A stretch of 64,000 nt of DNA, taken from positions 62,001 to 126,000 of the forward strand of contig CATZZP010000001.1 of assembly GCA_958426775.1 (NCBI GenBank). The letters are read 5' to 3'. A program made the position numbers and the translations under genes. Under the pieces are notes generated by a model. It was given only the letters and a program-made list of their open reading frames with translations. It was not told the DNA's origin and searched no databases. Below, in pieces: positions 45,170 through 53,866 of the stretch. The first letter of the stretch is position 1. Every line of letters starts with the position of its first letter. Source of the DNA: an uncultured Bacillota bacterium. Its GTDB lineage: Bacteria; Bacillota; Clostridia; Lachnospirales; CAG-274.

Positions 45170-46336
45170 TTAAAGGTTGATTTTTACGGTTTTGGTCAGA
45201 GTGTCAAAGCTTATGTCATTAAAGCCCAGTGCTTCGGAAATTGCTCTCATAGGCAAATACATTCTGCCCTCTTTAATAACTGCCTTTGTGTCAAGAGGGT
45301 AGGCAGTACCGTTAATATACATAGTGCTTTCACCTGCTGGTATATAAATCTCTTTGTTGCCATAGGTTATTACGGCAGTTTTAGTATCTGCTATATAGCT
45401 TACATTACCTACTATACTTGCCATTGACCTTAAAGGCAGCATAGTATAGTCATTTTCAATATAAGCGGGGCTGTCTGTATAATATCTTTCTCCGTTTATA
45501 AGATAGTAAGTCTGATTAATAGGTATTTCTATCTGTGTATCTGTAGTTACCTCAGTGGTTGTTTCTGTAGTTGGTTGAGTGGTTTCTTCCGCTTTTTCGG
45601 AGGGGTACATATCATTGCCTGAGGTAATGTGTGCAAGAGTAATACTGCCTAAATATACATAATCCTCTTCCTGATAGTCATTGTCGGTTACAATATATTT
45701 ATAGGAGGTTTTACTTTTGTCGTTTTTGACGGTAGAGTCTGAAATATAGTCATCTCCGCTGTATATATACACATCTACGGTTACATCATCTCCCACATTA
45801 CCTAAAGCCTTATAGCAAAGAGGATATTCACCGTCAATTATATCTATGGTTTGTGAAGAATATTTGTTGTTGTCCAGCTGTGCATTTACGTACTGATACT
45901 TTTCATAAAAATCATCATCATAGACTACAGGATTTTTTGCACTATAGCCTTTATTATGGAGCATATTGTCAATATCCCAGTAGTATTCATCATCAAAGTC
46001 CGTAAGGGTGTTTTCAAAAAATTCAATATCTGCAGCATCGGTTCTCCTGCTAAGACTTTGTACAGAACGCCAACTGCCGTTTTTGATTTCCAACTTAAAC
46101 AAATAATTATCCTTCATTCCCCAACTGTTAAGATATGGGGACACCTCTTCTACAGGCAGATTAAATTCAAGGATGTATTCATCTCTGCTGCCTGTTTCAG
46201 TGCTGTTTTCAAGGTTAGGTACAGACTGGTTAAGGGTTATATACTCGTCAATATTTTTATCTTGTTTGGCATATACATATAGGTTGCTTGTAATAGTTAA
46301 GGCTAGCACAAGGCTTAAAAGAGTTTTTGTTTTCAT
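45170..46336 (-). CDS. Secreted protein with copper-amine-oxidase-N-like stalk domain
   Basis: A 388-residue exported protein; ATG 46336 is preferred because aaaggag is seven bases away, whereas ATG 46342 is one base away. A signal peptide covers about residues 1-24 (ending VYA). The body (about 30-250) is an acidic Tyr/Asp-rich beta domain of unknown family. After a Thr-rich linker, the C-terminal 110 residues match the stalk-domain repeat (DYTMLPLRSMASIVG; MYLPMRAISEALGF). Such domains sit on clostridial surface proteins. No cell-wall anchor signal was seen. Role unknown. Confidence 0.85.
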   Translation of the reverse strand: MKTKTLLSLVLALTITSNLYVYAKQDKNIDEYITLNQSVPNLENSTETGSRDEYILEFNLPVEEVSPYLNSWGMKDNYLFKLEIKNGSWRSVQSLSRRTDAADIEFFENTLTDFDDEYYWDIDNMLHNKGYSAKNPVVYDDDFYEKYQYVNAQLDNNKYSSQTIDIIDGEYPLCYKALGNVGDDVTVDVYIYSGDDYISDSTVKNDKSKTSYKYIVTDNDYQEEDYVYLGSITLAHITSGNDMYPSEKAEETTQPTTETTTEVTTDTQIEIPINQTYYLINGERYYTDSPAYIENDYTMLPLRSMASIVGNVSYIADTKTAVITYGNKEIYIPAGESTMYINGTAYPLDTKAVIKEGRMYLPMRAISEALGFNDISFDTLTKTVKINL

Positions 46337-46357
46337 AAGCATTCTCCTTTCATAAAC

Positions 46358-46391
46358 AAAAAGGGAGAGTATAATTAATTTATCTCTCCCC
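46358..46391 (-). terminator. Terminator-like stem between the CitC-like and stalk-domain genes
   Basis: Minus strand GGGAGAG (46390-46384), 14-nt loop, CTCTCCC (46369-46363), TTTTT. It separates the CitC-like gene from the stalk-domain gene. Confidence 0.75.
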
Positions 46392-46406
46392 TAAAATATT
46401 TAGTTT

Positions 46407-48629
46407 TCAGCTGAACTTCTGAAGTAAGTATCTGAAGGTAGTATCAGGTACAAGGCTGTTAATTTGAATAAAATCCTTATTTTCAAGACAAGCTCTTACA
46501 CGGCTTGCACTTATAACCTGACCTTCAACCTCCTTACGTGGAATAACCCTGAATTCTACACCGTAGGACGGAAGAATACGCTTCATAGTTTCATTATATC
46601 TGTTTGTAACCATATCAAGTGGTTCTTCACCTGCAAATCTTACGCTTATGCCTAAGGAAGGAGCAATGTATTTACCAAAAATCTCAACATCCATTGACGG
46701 GTCAACCTGTACTACTCCCGGATTGTCCTTGTTAAAGTATTCAGGGAAGGTAAGGGTTGAAATCATAAAGCTGCCGCTTGGCATAACAATTACATTATCA
46801 AGGTCAGCCGTACCCTCTTGTACAAGCATAAATCTGTCCTCAAAGCTGAAAATTGACTTATTCTCCTCTACTACGAAAATGTAAAGTAAATCCACCTGTG
46901 ATGCGGCTTGCTCAATAAGGTAGCGGTGACCTAAGGTAAACGGGTTACAGTTCATTACAATACTGCCCGTAACACTGCCCTCCGGCATAGGTTTGCGTTG
47001 TGCCGCAAGATTTTCCACAAAGGCGGCAAGCTCAGGGTTGGATTTGGCAAGGGAATCAGCTTCGCTTTCAAAGGTATCCTCATTGTAGCAGAAATACTTG
47101 CCTGTATCTGTAAGATGCAGATATTCCTCTAAGCTGTCAGCTATGGTATCAAAAATCCGCTCGGCAATCTTACCGTTTATAATGTGGTTGAAATGCTCCG
47201 GGGAGTCAAGGAAGTATTCCCTATGCTCCTGGGTTTCCTTAAGGATAAGGTCAAGCATATAGTTTACATCAATACCCTTATTTCGGTATACATCATAATG
47301 ACGATAAAGCAGGATAATTATATCTCCCTCTTTAAAGCGGATATTTTTAAGCTTTTTATTAATTTCAATATCTGCCTCAATACCGTAGTTTACAACCTCA
47401 TAGCCGTCAAAATCACGACAGATATAACGCTGTAGCTGGCTTGGTATTGTGTACTTATCCTCTACATAACGACCCATTGCAACACATTTACCGAAGAAGT
47501 GTACTGTATGTACTGTTTCAGGCGGTGTATGGGTAGTTAAACGTCTGCCGTTTACTATGTTGTAATAATCGGTATGAAAGTCACCGTAGCGTCTTAAGCC
47601 GTTTACCTCAATAACACTTGGTCTTTTAAGGATACCCTGTACGTATTCAGGTGAGTAAAGCTCCTTGTAAAAGCTTTTAACATCCTCTGTATAGTTAGGG
47701 TCGTTAGCCATAGTGTGTAAGTAAGGCTTACGCTTAAAAGGAGGAAGACCTCTTGCCCTTAACATATAGTTAAGGGTATAAATCTCCGGATAAAGGAAGG
47801 TAAATACCTTAACACCCTTGTTAATAAGAGTAGGTAACACATCTATTGCCAAGTCATAGCTCATAGCAAGCTCCTGACAGATAGAATTAATGTTAATAAG
47901 CTCTATTTTTGCATTATCCTTATAGAATGACAGATTACAGTTTACGCCTAAGTATATTACTGCATCAAAAGTAACATCGGGATATTTAAGTATATCAAAC
48001 CTTCTGCCTGAGTCGGTAATGCGGATATTGTCTATAGGGATATAAGCAAGTGTGCCGTGTTTAACAGGCGAATAACGCTTATTAATCTCCTGAATGTAAC
48101 TGCCGTTGCCTACCAAGGCAATGTTCTTATAGCGGTCATCAAGCAGGGACATAAGCTCATCAAGCATTTCATCACGATAGGAATAATTAGCTATAGACCA
48201 ATTAAACAGCTCCGTACTTACAATACGGTGGAATAAAAGTGACATTATACAGGATTCCGTATTAAAGCGGTCATAATAAACACGTCTTAATAGGAATTTA
48301 TTGTAATTTGTATCAACAATAAGGTTGCAATTACAACGCCCCAACATACCTGCTAAATCACGATACACAGGTACACCTATCATAGGGTCCTGCTCATCCT
48401 TATCTAAGAATAAAACAACCTCTATTTCCTGAGTCAAAGCAGCCTTTATAAACTCCCCGGCTAAATCTGTGTAGCCAATAACGGCAACCCTGTTATAACC
48501 CATAGTGGTAAGGTAGAGGGGTACAAGCTCGGTACCCTGCTGAACTACCTTTGCCCAATTACGTTTTGCTTCCTCAGGCTCATTAGGAGTATTTCGCACA
48601 GGTGCTTCATTAATATTGTTATTAATCAT
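46407..48629 (-). CDS. Large CitC-like nucleotidyltransferase fusion, unknown role
   Basis: A 740-residue soluble protein. Residues 555-735 match the catalytic domain of citrate lyase ligase: nucleotide-binding TLGH (565-568), VVEENKSIFSFEDR, STLTFPEYF and ISASRVR (706-712). Residues 45-110 look like a Rossmann/PglD-type domain (RVAVIGYTDLAGEF). Residues 375-460 resemble an SGNH-type block (VHFFGKCVAMGRYVEDKYTIPSQLQ). No citDEF genes are nearby, so acetylation of citrate lyase is not implied. It may adenylate or acylate an unknown partner. It is divergent from the CLC gene. Start ATG 48629 follows a purine-rich stretch. Confidence 0.8.
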   Translation of the reverse strand: MINNNINEAPVRNTPNEPEEAKRNWAKVVQQGTELVPLYLTTMGYNRVAVIGYTDLAGEFIKAALTQEIEVVLFLDKDEQDPMIGVPVYRDLAGMLGRCNCNLIVDTNYNKFLLRRVYYDRFNTESCIMSLLFHRIVSTELFNWSIANYSYRDEMLDELMSLLDDRYKNIALVGNGSYIQEINKRYSPVKHGTLAYIPIDNIRITDSGRRFDILKYPDVTFDAVIYLGVNCNLSFYKDNAKIELININSICQELAMSYDLAIDVLPTLINKGVKVFTFLYPEIYTLNYMLRARGLPPFKRKPYLHTMANDPNYTEDVKSFYKELYSPEYVQGILKRPSVIEVNGLRRYGDFHTDYYNIVNGRRLTTHTPPETVHTVHFFGKCVAMGRYVEDKYTIPSQLQRYICRDFDGYEVVNYGIEADIEINKKLKNIRFKEGDIIILLYRHYDVYRNKGIDVNYMLDLILKETQEHREYFLDSPEHFNHIINGKIAERIFDTIADSLEEYLHLTDTGKYFCYNEDTFESEADSLAKSNPELAAFVENLAAQRKPMPEGSVTGSIVMNCNPFTLGHRYLIEQAASQVDLLYIFVVEENKSIFSFEDRFMLVQEGTADLDNVIVMPSGSFMISTLTFPEYFNKDNPGVVQVDPSMDVEIFGKYIAPSLGISVRFAGEEPLDMVTNRYNETMKRILPSYGVEFRVIPRKEVEGQVISASRVRACLENKDFIQINSLVPDTTFRYLLQKFS

Positions 48630-48821
48630 GCTCCCGTCCCCCTTTTTGGAAAATTAAAATGATATAGATATAACTTTATTTCATTATACAATATTTATTT
48701 TGTTTTAGCAACAATTATTAAAAATTTTACTGAAAATAAAATTATTGACTATGGTTTGATGATATAATAAAATAAAAACGACAGGAAATTCGGGATAATT
48801 ACTAAAAAAAGGGAGATTAAT

Positions 48822-50078
48822 ATGGAAAAGATTAAGTCTTTTTTTAAACATATATTTAATAGAATTTTTGTCCTTATAAGGTGGGTTTTTTTCTCGTGCT
48901 TATCAGGGGCGGTTATAGGCTTTGTTTGTGTAGCCTTTTATTTACTTATGCATGAGGCTGTTAAGTTCAGAGAGGGGCATGATTTAATTATTTTGGGTTT
49001 GCCCTTTGCAGGTCTTGCCATAGTATGGTTTTACAGTGTTATGGATAGCCGGAATGACAGGGGTACTAACCTTATCCTGGAATCAATAAGCAAAGGGGAA
49101 AAGGTGCCTGTTAAAATGATGCCTCTTATTTTTGTGTCTACAATAGTTACGCATCTTTTCGGCGGTTCGGCAGGCAGAGAGGGTGCTGCCTTACAGATTG
49201 GTGGCAGCTTGGGTAGCTTTTTCGGTGATATTTTAAGGCTTGACCATAAGGACAGACAGCTTTTTATTATGTGTGGAATGTCAGCGGCATTCTCTGCACT
49301 TTTTGGTACACCTGTAGCAGCAGCTATATTTGCCATTGAGGTTATTAGCATCGGTACAATGAATTATGCCGCATTGGTGCCTTGTGCTATTGCCTCTATT
49401 ACAAGTGACTATATTACAGATAAATATGAGCTTGCAGGTGAAACCTTTCACATTTTCAGTATATCTGAGTTTAACGTAACAGGTGCGGCAGAGGCACTTC
49501 TGCTTGCTTGCCTTTGTGCAGGTGTCAGTGTAATTTTCTGTATTATGCTCCATAAGACAGAAAAGCTTTTTAAGCTTATCAAAAACCCCTACATACGTAT
49601 TTTCACAGGTGGATGTATAATAGTTGCACTTACTTATTTGCTTGATACAAGGGATTATAACGGTGTTAATATGAATGTTATTTGGAAGGCGGTAAGAGGC
49701 GAGGTTAAATACGAGGCATTTTTTCTTAAGATGGTATTTACTGCAATAACTCTTGCCTGCGGCTATAAGGGCGGTGAAATTCTGCCGTCCCTTTTTATAG
49801 GTGCAACCTTCGGCAGTGCGGCAGGCTATCTTTTAGGTCTTTCACCCAGCTTATGCTCTGCAATAGGTATGGTATCTGTATTCTGCGGTGTTACAAACTG
49901 CCCTGTTACCTCAATTTTGCTTAGCGTAGAAATGTTTGGTACAGAGGGTCTGCCCTATTATTTTATAGCCGTTGCAATTAGCTATATGCTCTCAGGCTAT
50001 TACAGTCTTTATAAAACACAAACCATTGTATTTTCAAAGTATACAAATGAAATTGTAGACAAAAGTACTCATAAGTAA
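48822..50078 (+). CDS. CLC-family antiporter, fluoride-type
   Basis: A 418-residue channel-fold protein with about 10-12 spans. The N-terminal selectivity helix reads THLFGGSAGREGAALQIGG (gating Glu120). The later pore segment is GYKGGEILPSLFIGATFG (314-331) in place of the chloride-type GxFAP. Both match, from memory, the CLC-F subgroup that exports fluoride in exchange for protons. Canonical chloride CLCs have GxPGGIFAP. No fluoride riboswitch could be seen upstream (48630-48821), which weakens but does not exclude the fluoride call. Start follows gggag. Confidence 0.85.
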   Translation: MEKIKSFFKHIFNRIFVLIRWVFFSCLSGAVIGFVCVAFYLLMHEAVKFREGHDLIILGLPFAGLAIVWFYSVMDSRNDRGTNLILESISKGEKVPVKMMPLIFVSTIVTHLFGGSAGREGAALQIGGSLGSFFGDILRLDHKDRQLFIMCGMSAAFSALFGTPVAAAIFAIEVISIGTMNYAALVPCAIASITSDYITDKYELAGETFHIFSISEFNVTGAAEALLLACLCAGVSVIFCIMLHKTEKLFKLIKNPYIRIFTGGCIIVALTYLLDTRDYNGVNMNVIWKAVRGEVKYEAFFLKMVFTAITLACGYKGGEILPSLFIGATFGSAAGYLLGLSPSLCSAIGMVSVFCGVTNCPVTSILLSVEMFGTEGLPYYFIAVAISYMLSGYYSLYKTQTIVFSKYTNEIVDKSTHK

Positions 50079-50085
50079 AAAATTG

Positions 50086-50114
50086 TTTACGAAATTATAC
50101 CTTAGTGATATAAT
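50086..50114 (+). promoter_or_regulatory. Promoter of the small-protein/ABC unit
   Basis: TTTACG (50086-50091), 17-bp spacer, TATAAT (50109-50114). Confidence 0.65.
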
Positions 50115-50147
50115 ATTTATAATAACATTTTTAAGAGGGTGTTTTTA

Positions 50148-50576
50148 GTGGATTATATAAAAGTTATTGTTTCAGGCACAGATGAGCCGGAGGTACAGGA
50201 GATTATCTCACAGCTTAGCACATATGACGACCTGTTGCTTCTGTCAGGCAGGGCTGACGGGGGAGATATTGATGTGAGCGTTCTTACAGAGAACGGTGAT
50301 ACCTTAAAGTTGGGAACAATTCCTTATGAGGCTTTGGAACCGGCAGAGCGAATGTACTCGGGAGATATATGGGTAGACTTGGCTGACTATGGGGTATATA
50401 AAAGAGATGACGGAACCTGTAAGCTTTGGGTAAACCTTCAGGTGGGAGAGGAAAAGCCGAAAAGCTTTCTTAATAAATCCCTTATTATAGGTGTAGGTAT
50501 TGTTACGGGTACTCTTGCCGTTACTGCGGCAGTTATAAAATTTATTACTTTGTACAGGAAGAATAAAAAACTATGA
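50148..50576 (+). CDS. Unknown tail-anchored small protein
   Basis: A 142-residue protein; GTG 50148 is preferred to GTG 50139 because aagaggg lies eight bases before it. Residues 1-105 form an acidic beta-rich domain (IKVIVSGTDEPEVQEIISQL; LKLGTIPYEALEPAERM) with faint resemblance to HIRAN-like folds. A single span near residues 112-135 and a basic end (KNKKL) place the domain outside or inside the membrane as a tail-anchored protein. Its stop overlaps the ABC ATPase start, so it may be a subunit of that exporter. Function unknown. Confidence 0.65.
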   Translation: MDYIKVIVSGTDEPEVQEIISQLSTYDDLLLLSGRADGGDIDVSVLTENGDTLKLGTIPYEALEPAERMYSGDIWVDLADYGVYKRDDGTCKLWVNLQVGEEKPKSFLNKSLIIGVGIVTGTLAVTAAVIKFITLYRKNKKL

Positions 50577-51310
50577 TAAAAGCGTCGACGGAAAATACGG
50601 AAAATATAAATAAAGCAACATCATCTCTTGCCCTTGAGTGTACCTCGGTAAGTAAAAAATATGGTAGCTTAAATGCATTAAAAGGGGTTAATATCGGTGT
50701 TGAAAAGGGGCATATAGTAGGCTTGCTGGGACCTGACGGAGCAGGCAAAACGAGCCTTGTCAAGCTTATCTGCGGACTTACTCGCGGAGGCAGAGGCAAA
50801 ATACTTGTTGACGGTAAAAGAATAAGGCCGAAGGATATTAGCTATCAGCCCGAATATCCCTTTGTAAACTCAAATCAGAGGGTCGGGGACTTATTTGAAA
50901 TGTATCGTGCCTTTTACAGTGATTTTAATGCCAAAAGGGCATCTGCCTTGCTTAAAAAGGCGGAAATAAGCCTTGATGATAAGTTTGGCTGTCTTTCAAG
51001 GACAAGTATACAAAAGGCGGAAACTATTTTTGTTATGAGCAGAAATGCAAAGCTTTATATTTTAGATGAGCCTATTACTGCGGTTGAACCGAAAAGCAGG
51101 GATTTTATCATTAAGGTTATTATTTCGTGTTGCGGTGCTGACAGCGGTGTGCTTATAACCTCATCTATAGCAACTCAGTTAGAAAAGATACTTGATGAGG
51201 TCTATATTATTCACAAGGGCGAAATAAAGCTATCCTCAACATCTGAGGATATTATGAATACCTACGGCAAAACCGTAAGCGGCTTTTATAGGGAGGCGTT
51301 CAGATGCTGA
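50573..51310 (+). CDS. ABC exporter ATPase with non-canonical signature
   Basis: A 245-residue ATPase. After a 20-residue polar extension come Walker A GPDGAGKTS (53-61), a Q-loop at YQPEYP (91-96) and Walker B LYILDEP (161-167). The ABC signature is degenerate: LSRTS at 141-145 instead of LSGGQ. The usual switch His is also not evident; SSIATQLEK occupies its place. Start ATG overlaps the previous stop (ATGATAA), and the permease starts 7 bp before its end. It probably powers the ABC-2 permease encoded next; substrate unknown. Confidence 0.85.
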   Translation: MIKASTENTENINKATSSLALECTSVSKKYGSLNALKGVNIGVEKGHIVGLLGPDGAGKTSLVKLICGLTRGGRGKILVDGKRIRPKDISYQPEYPFVNSNQRVGDLFEMYRAFYSDFNAKRASALLKKAEISLDDKFGCLSRTSIQKAETIFVMSRNAKLYILDEPITAVEPKSRDFIIKVIISCCGADSGVLITSSIATQLEKILDEVYIIHKGEIKLSSTSEDIMNTYGKTVSGFYREAFRC

Positions 51311-52110
51311 CTCTTTTAAAATATGATTTAAAAAATACCCGATTTAAAATGCTTTTATACTGTATAGCTCCGTTAGTGGTTACTGTTGCGGCAACCTTTT
51401 GCTGGAGTGATTTTTTTGAAGGCTTTTTTGATGGTAATAATTTTTACTGGATAACTATATGCAAATGGGGCAGTATCGGTATATGGTTTATAGTCTGTGC
51501 TATTTGCTTTATCCTTGCTTTTGTTGCCCTGGCACAGTGGTTTGCACAAAGCCTTTTGGCTGAGGAGGGGCATTTTATGAATATGCTTCCCGTAAGCAAG
51601 ACTATGCTGCTGTTATCTAAGGTGCTTACAGCTCTTATCTGGAATTTTGTGCTTGTCTGCTTTTCCGTTATCTGCGTTATGGTGTTTTTATACTTTGGCG
51701 GTAAGCTGGCACAGATAAACGATATTTTGTTGGATTTAATGGGAGATAGTGAGGACGGGTTACATATAAGTCAGCTTTTTTTACTGGGAGGTATGTTTTT
51801 ATCTGTTCATTGCGGAGCGGTAAGTGTACTTTCTTATGTGTCAATATTTTTAGGTCACAGAGTAAACATAGGTAAAAACGCAGTTACCCTTTTAAGCTTT
51901 TTCGGTATAGGTCTGGCAGAAATTATAGTAAGCCTTGTTCTGGCATATATATTAGGGATGTTTAACTTTGGTGACTTGGGTTCAATAACAGGTATAATCA
52001 AGTTTTTTGATATGGCTTGTATTAAAATGACTATTGTGAGCCTGATATTTTTGCTTATTAACTTTGCTATGGGCGTGGGTATTTATAAGTTGGGTGTTGA
52101 TGTGGACTGA
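51304..52110 (+). CDS. ABC-2 type permease
   Basis: A 268-residue membrane protein with six predicted spans and an opening typical of ABC-2 permeases (MLTLLKYDLKNTRFKMLLYC). A conserved cytosolic piece reads AEEGHFMNMLPVSKTMLLLSKVL, as found in clostridial drug/lantibiotic-type exporters. It overlaps the ATPase gene, so both subunits are coupled. Substrate unknown. A sigma-A-like promoter for the next gene begins just after its stop. Confidence 0.85.
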   Translation: MLTLLKYDLKNTRFKMLLYCIAPLVVTVAATFCWSDFFEGFFDGNNFYWITICKWGSIGIWFIVCAICFILAFVALAQWFAQSLLAEEGHFMNMLPVSKTMLLLSKVLTALIWNFVLVCFSVICVMVFLYFGGKLAQINDILLDLMGDSEDGLHISQLFLLGGMFLSVHCGAVSVLSYVSIFLGHRVNIGKNAVTLLSFFGIGLAEIIVSLVLAYILGMFNFGDLGSITGIIKFFDMACIKMTIVSLIFLLINFAMGVGIYKLGVDVD

Positions 52111-52117
52111 CAGAGAC

Positions 52118-52146
52118 TTGACAAATATGTATAAACGTGATATACT
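52118..52146 (+). promoter_or_regulatory. Promoter of the CNNM/CorC gene
   Basis: TTGACA (52118-52123), 17-bp spacer, TATACT (52141-52146). This gives a leader of about 250 nt. Confidence 0.8.
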
Positions 52147-52152
52147 GTTTAA

Positions 52153-52400
52153 AATTTATTAAGTTAGGGGTTGTCCTGACAGCCCCTTTCAATTATTTAT
52201 TTAAGGTTGGTGATTTTTTTAATGGACGGTAACCCGTGTGACAGTTGTGGAAGTAGTTGCAGGTATTATTTAATAGAGATTGACGTGGAGTAAGAGGTAT
52301 AGCCTGCTTTTGATTTGTAGTAAAGTATGCGTTGTGCCTTTTTTGCGTGTATAAAAAAGGCGATAGTTTTTTTGAAAATTCGGAGGTTATTATTTTTAAT
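52153..52400 (+). promoter_or_regulatory. Long structured leader of the CNNM/CorC gene
   Basis: An early stem GGGGTTG/CAGCCCC (52167-52186) with a short T run could terminate the preceding unit or attenuate this one. A second stem GCCTTTTTT/AAAAAAGGC (52336-52361) precedes another T run and then cggagg. No known riboswitch consensus was recognised. Confidence 0.4.
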
Positions 52401-53738
52401 ATGAACACGTTAATTTCGCAATTTATATTACAGTTAGTGCTTATCGGTCTTAATGCAGTATTTGCTTGTGCTGAAATTGCTGTTATCTCAATGAATGATA
52501 CTAAAATAGACAAACTTGCGGCGGAAAAGAACAAAAAGGCAATCAAACTCCAAAAGCTTACAGAACAGCCCTCTAAGTTTTTGTCAACCATTCAGGTTGC
52601 AATTACCTTATCAGGCTTCCTTGGAAGTGCTTTTGCGGCAGATAATTTTTCAGAGTACCTGGTTGAGCTTTTTAGAAATGCAGGCTGGGATCAGTATGTA
52701 AGCCTTAAAGCTTTAGATACTCTTTCGGTTATCCTTATTACAGTTATTTTATCCTATATAACTCTTATTTTCGGTGAGCTTGTGCCTAAGCGTGTAGCTA
52801 TGAAAAAATGTGATAAGATGGCACTTGGTCTTGCCGGGGCTTTATTATTTGTGTCAAAGGTATTTGCACCTATAGTATGGTTCTTAACTATATCTACTAA
52901 CGGTGTGTTAAGACTTATCGGAATAGACCCTAATGAGGAGGAAGAGGAAGTAACTGAAGAGGAAATCCGTATGATGGTTGATGCCGGTACGGAAAAGGGA
53001 ACTATCGACTCTGATGAAAAGGAATTTATCCAGAACGTATTTGAGTTTGATGATACAGATGTAGGCGAAATATGTACACACCGCAAGGAAGTCGAAATAC
53101 TTTGGCTTGAGGATGATATGGAAACCTGGGCAGAGGTTATAAATAATTCGCCTCATACTAAATTCCCTGTTTGTCGTGAAAATGCCGATGATGTTGTGGG
53201 TATACTTGATGTTAAAAAATATTTCAGAATAATTGATAAAACCCGTGAAGCGGTTATGGAAAAATGTGTTGAGGACCCTCTTTTTGTTCTTGAAACAACA
53301 AAGGCGGACGTTATGTTTGAAAAGATGAAAACCTCACGTAACTACTTTGCGGTTGTACTTGACGAATACGGCGGTATGTGCGGTATTGTTACTCTTAATG
53401 ACCTTGTACAGCAGATTATGGGTGAGTTTCTTAACGAGGGTGAGGAATACCTTGGTGAGGAAATTGAAAAGATTGCTGACAACAAATGGAAGATATTAGG
53501 TGAGGCATCCATAAAGGATGTATGTGAAGAGCTTAATGTATCTATTGAGGATGATGAATATGATACCTTCGGCGGCTTTGTATTTGGCTGTCTTGGCTCT
53601 ATACCTGATGACGGAAGCAAATTTGAAATTGAAGCAAACGGTATGAAAATCAGCGTAACCGATGTACAGGACCACTGTGTAGTAAGTGCCTTTGTAACCC
53701 TTTTAGAGAATGAAGAAGAAACGGCAAAAGAGGCTTAA
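52401..53738 (+). CDS. CNNM/CorC-type (hemolysin-family) membrane protein
   Basis: A 445-residue protein. The DUF21/CNNM membrane domain is at 1-190 (LIGLNAVFACAEIAVISMND; FGELVPKRVAMKK), a tandem CBS pair at about 205-335, and a CorC_HlyC domain at about 350-430 (DEYDTFGGFVFGCLGSIPDDG). Relatives export magnesium or cobalt with sodium. ATG 52401 is the first plausible start, although cggagg lies 14 bases upstream, longer than usual. The ORF extends upstream but without a better site. It is monocistronic. Confidence 0.9.
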   Translation: MNTLISQFILQLVLIGLNAVFACAEIAVISMNDTKIDKLAAEKNKKAIKLQKLTEQPSKFLSTIQVAITLSGFLGSAFAADNFSEYLVELFRNAGWDQYVSLKALDTLSVILITVILSYITLIFGELVPKRVAMKKCDKMALGLAGALLFVSKVFAPIVWFLTISTNGVLRLIGIDPNEEEEEVTEEEIRMMVDAGTEKGTIDSDEKEFIQNVFEFDDTDVGEICTHRKEVEILWLEDDMETWAEVINNSPHTKFPVCRENADDVVGILDVKKYFRIIDKTREAVMEKCVEDPLFVLETTKADVMFEKMKTSRNYFAVVLDEYGGMCGIVTLNDLVQQIMGEFLNEGEEYLGEEIEKIADNKWKILGEASIKDVCEELNVSIEDDEYDTFGGFVFGCLGSIPDDGSKFEIEANGMKISVTDVQDHCVVSAFVTLLENEEETAKEA

Positions 53739-53766
53739 TAGCCTTGCTGTTAAATTTTTTAGCATG

Positions 53767-53800
53767 GGCGGTGCGGATTATATAATCTGTATCGCCTTTT
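53767..53800 (+). terminator. Terminator after the CNNM/CorC gene
   Basis: GGCGGTGCGGATTA (53767-53780) pairs with TAATCTGTATCGCC (53783-53796), including three G-T pairs, then TTTT. Confidence 0.9.
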
Positions 53801-53815
53801 CTACAGCAGAGTCTT

Positions 53816-53843
53816 TTGTCAGCTTTGCGGTAAACTATATTAT
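53816..53843 (+). promoter_or_regulatory. Promoter of the chrA pair
   Basis: TTGTCA (53816-53821), 16-bp spacer, TATTAT (53838-53843). Confidence 0.5.
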
Positions 53844-53866
53844 ATTTCTTGTATAGGAGGATTTTT

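Noticed and set aside
48630..48821. Fluoride riboswitch before the CLC gene
   Set aside because: Searched for by eye because of the CLC-F motifs; the expected conserved core was not found.
52193..52591. 132-codon minus-strand frame opposite the CNNM leader
   Set aside because: No ribosome site, overlaps the start of a clear gene on the other strand and no domain was recognised.
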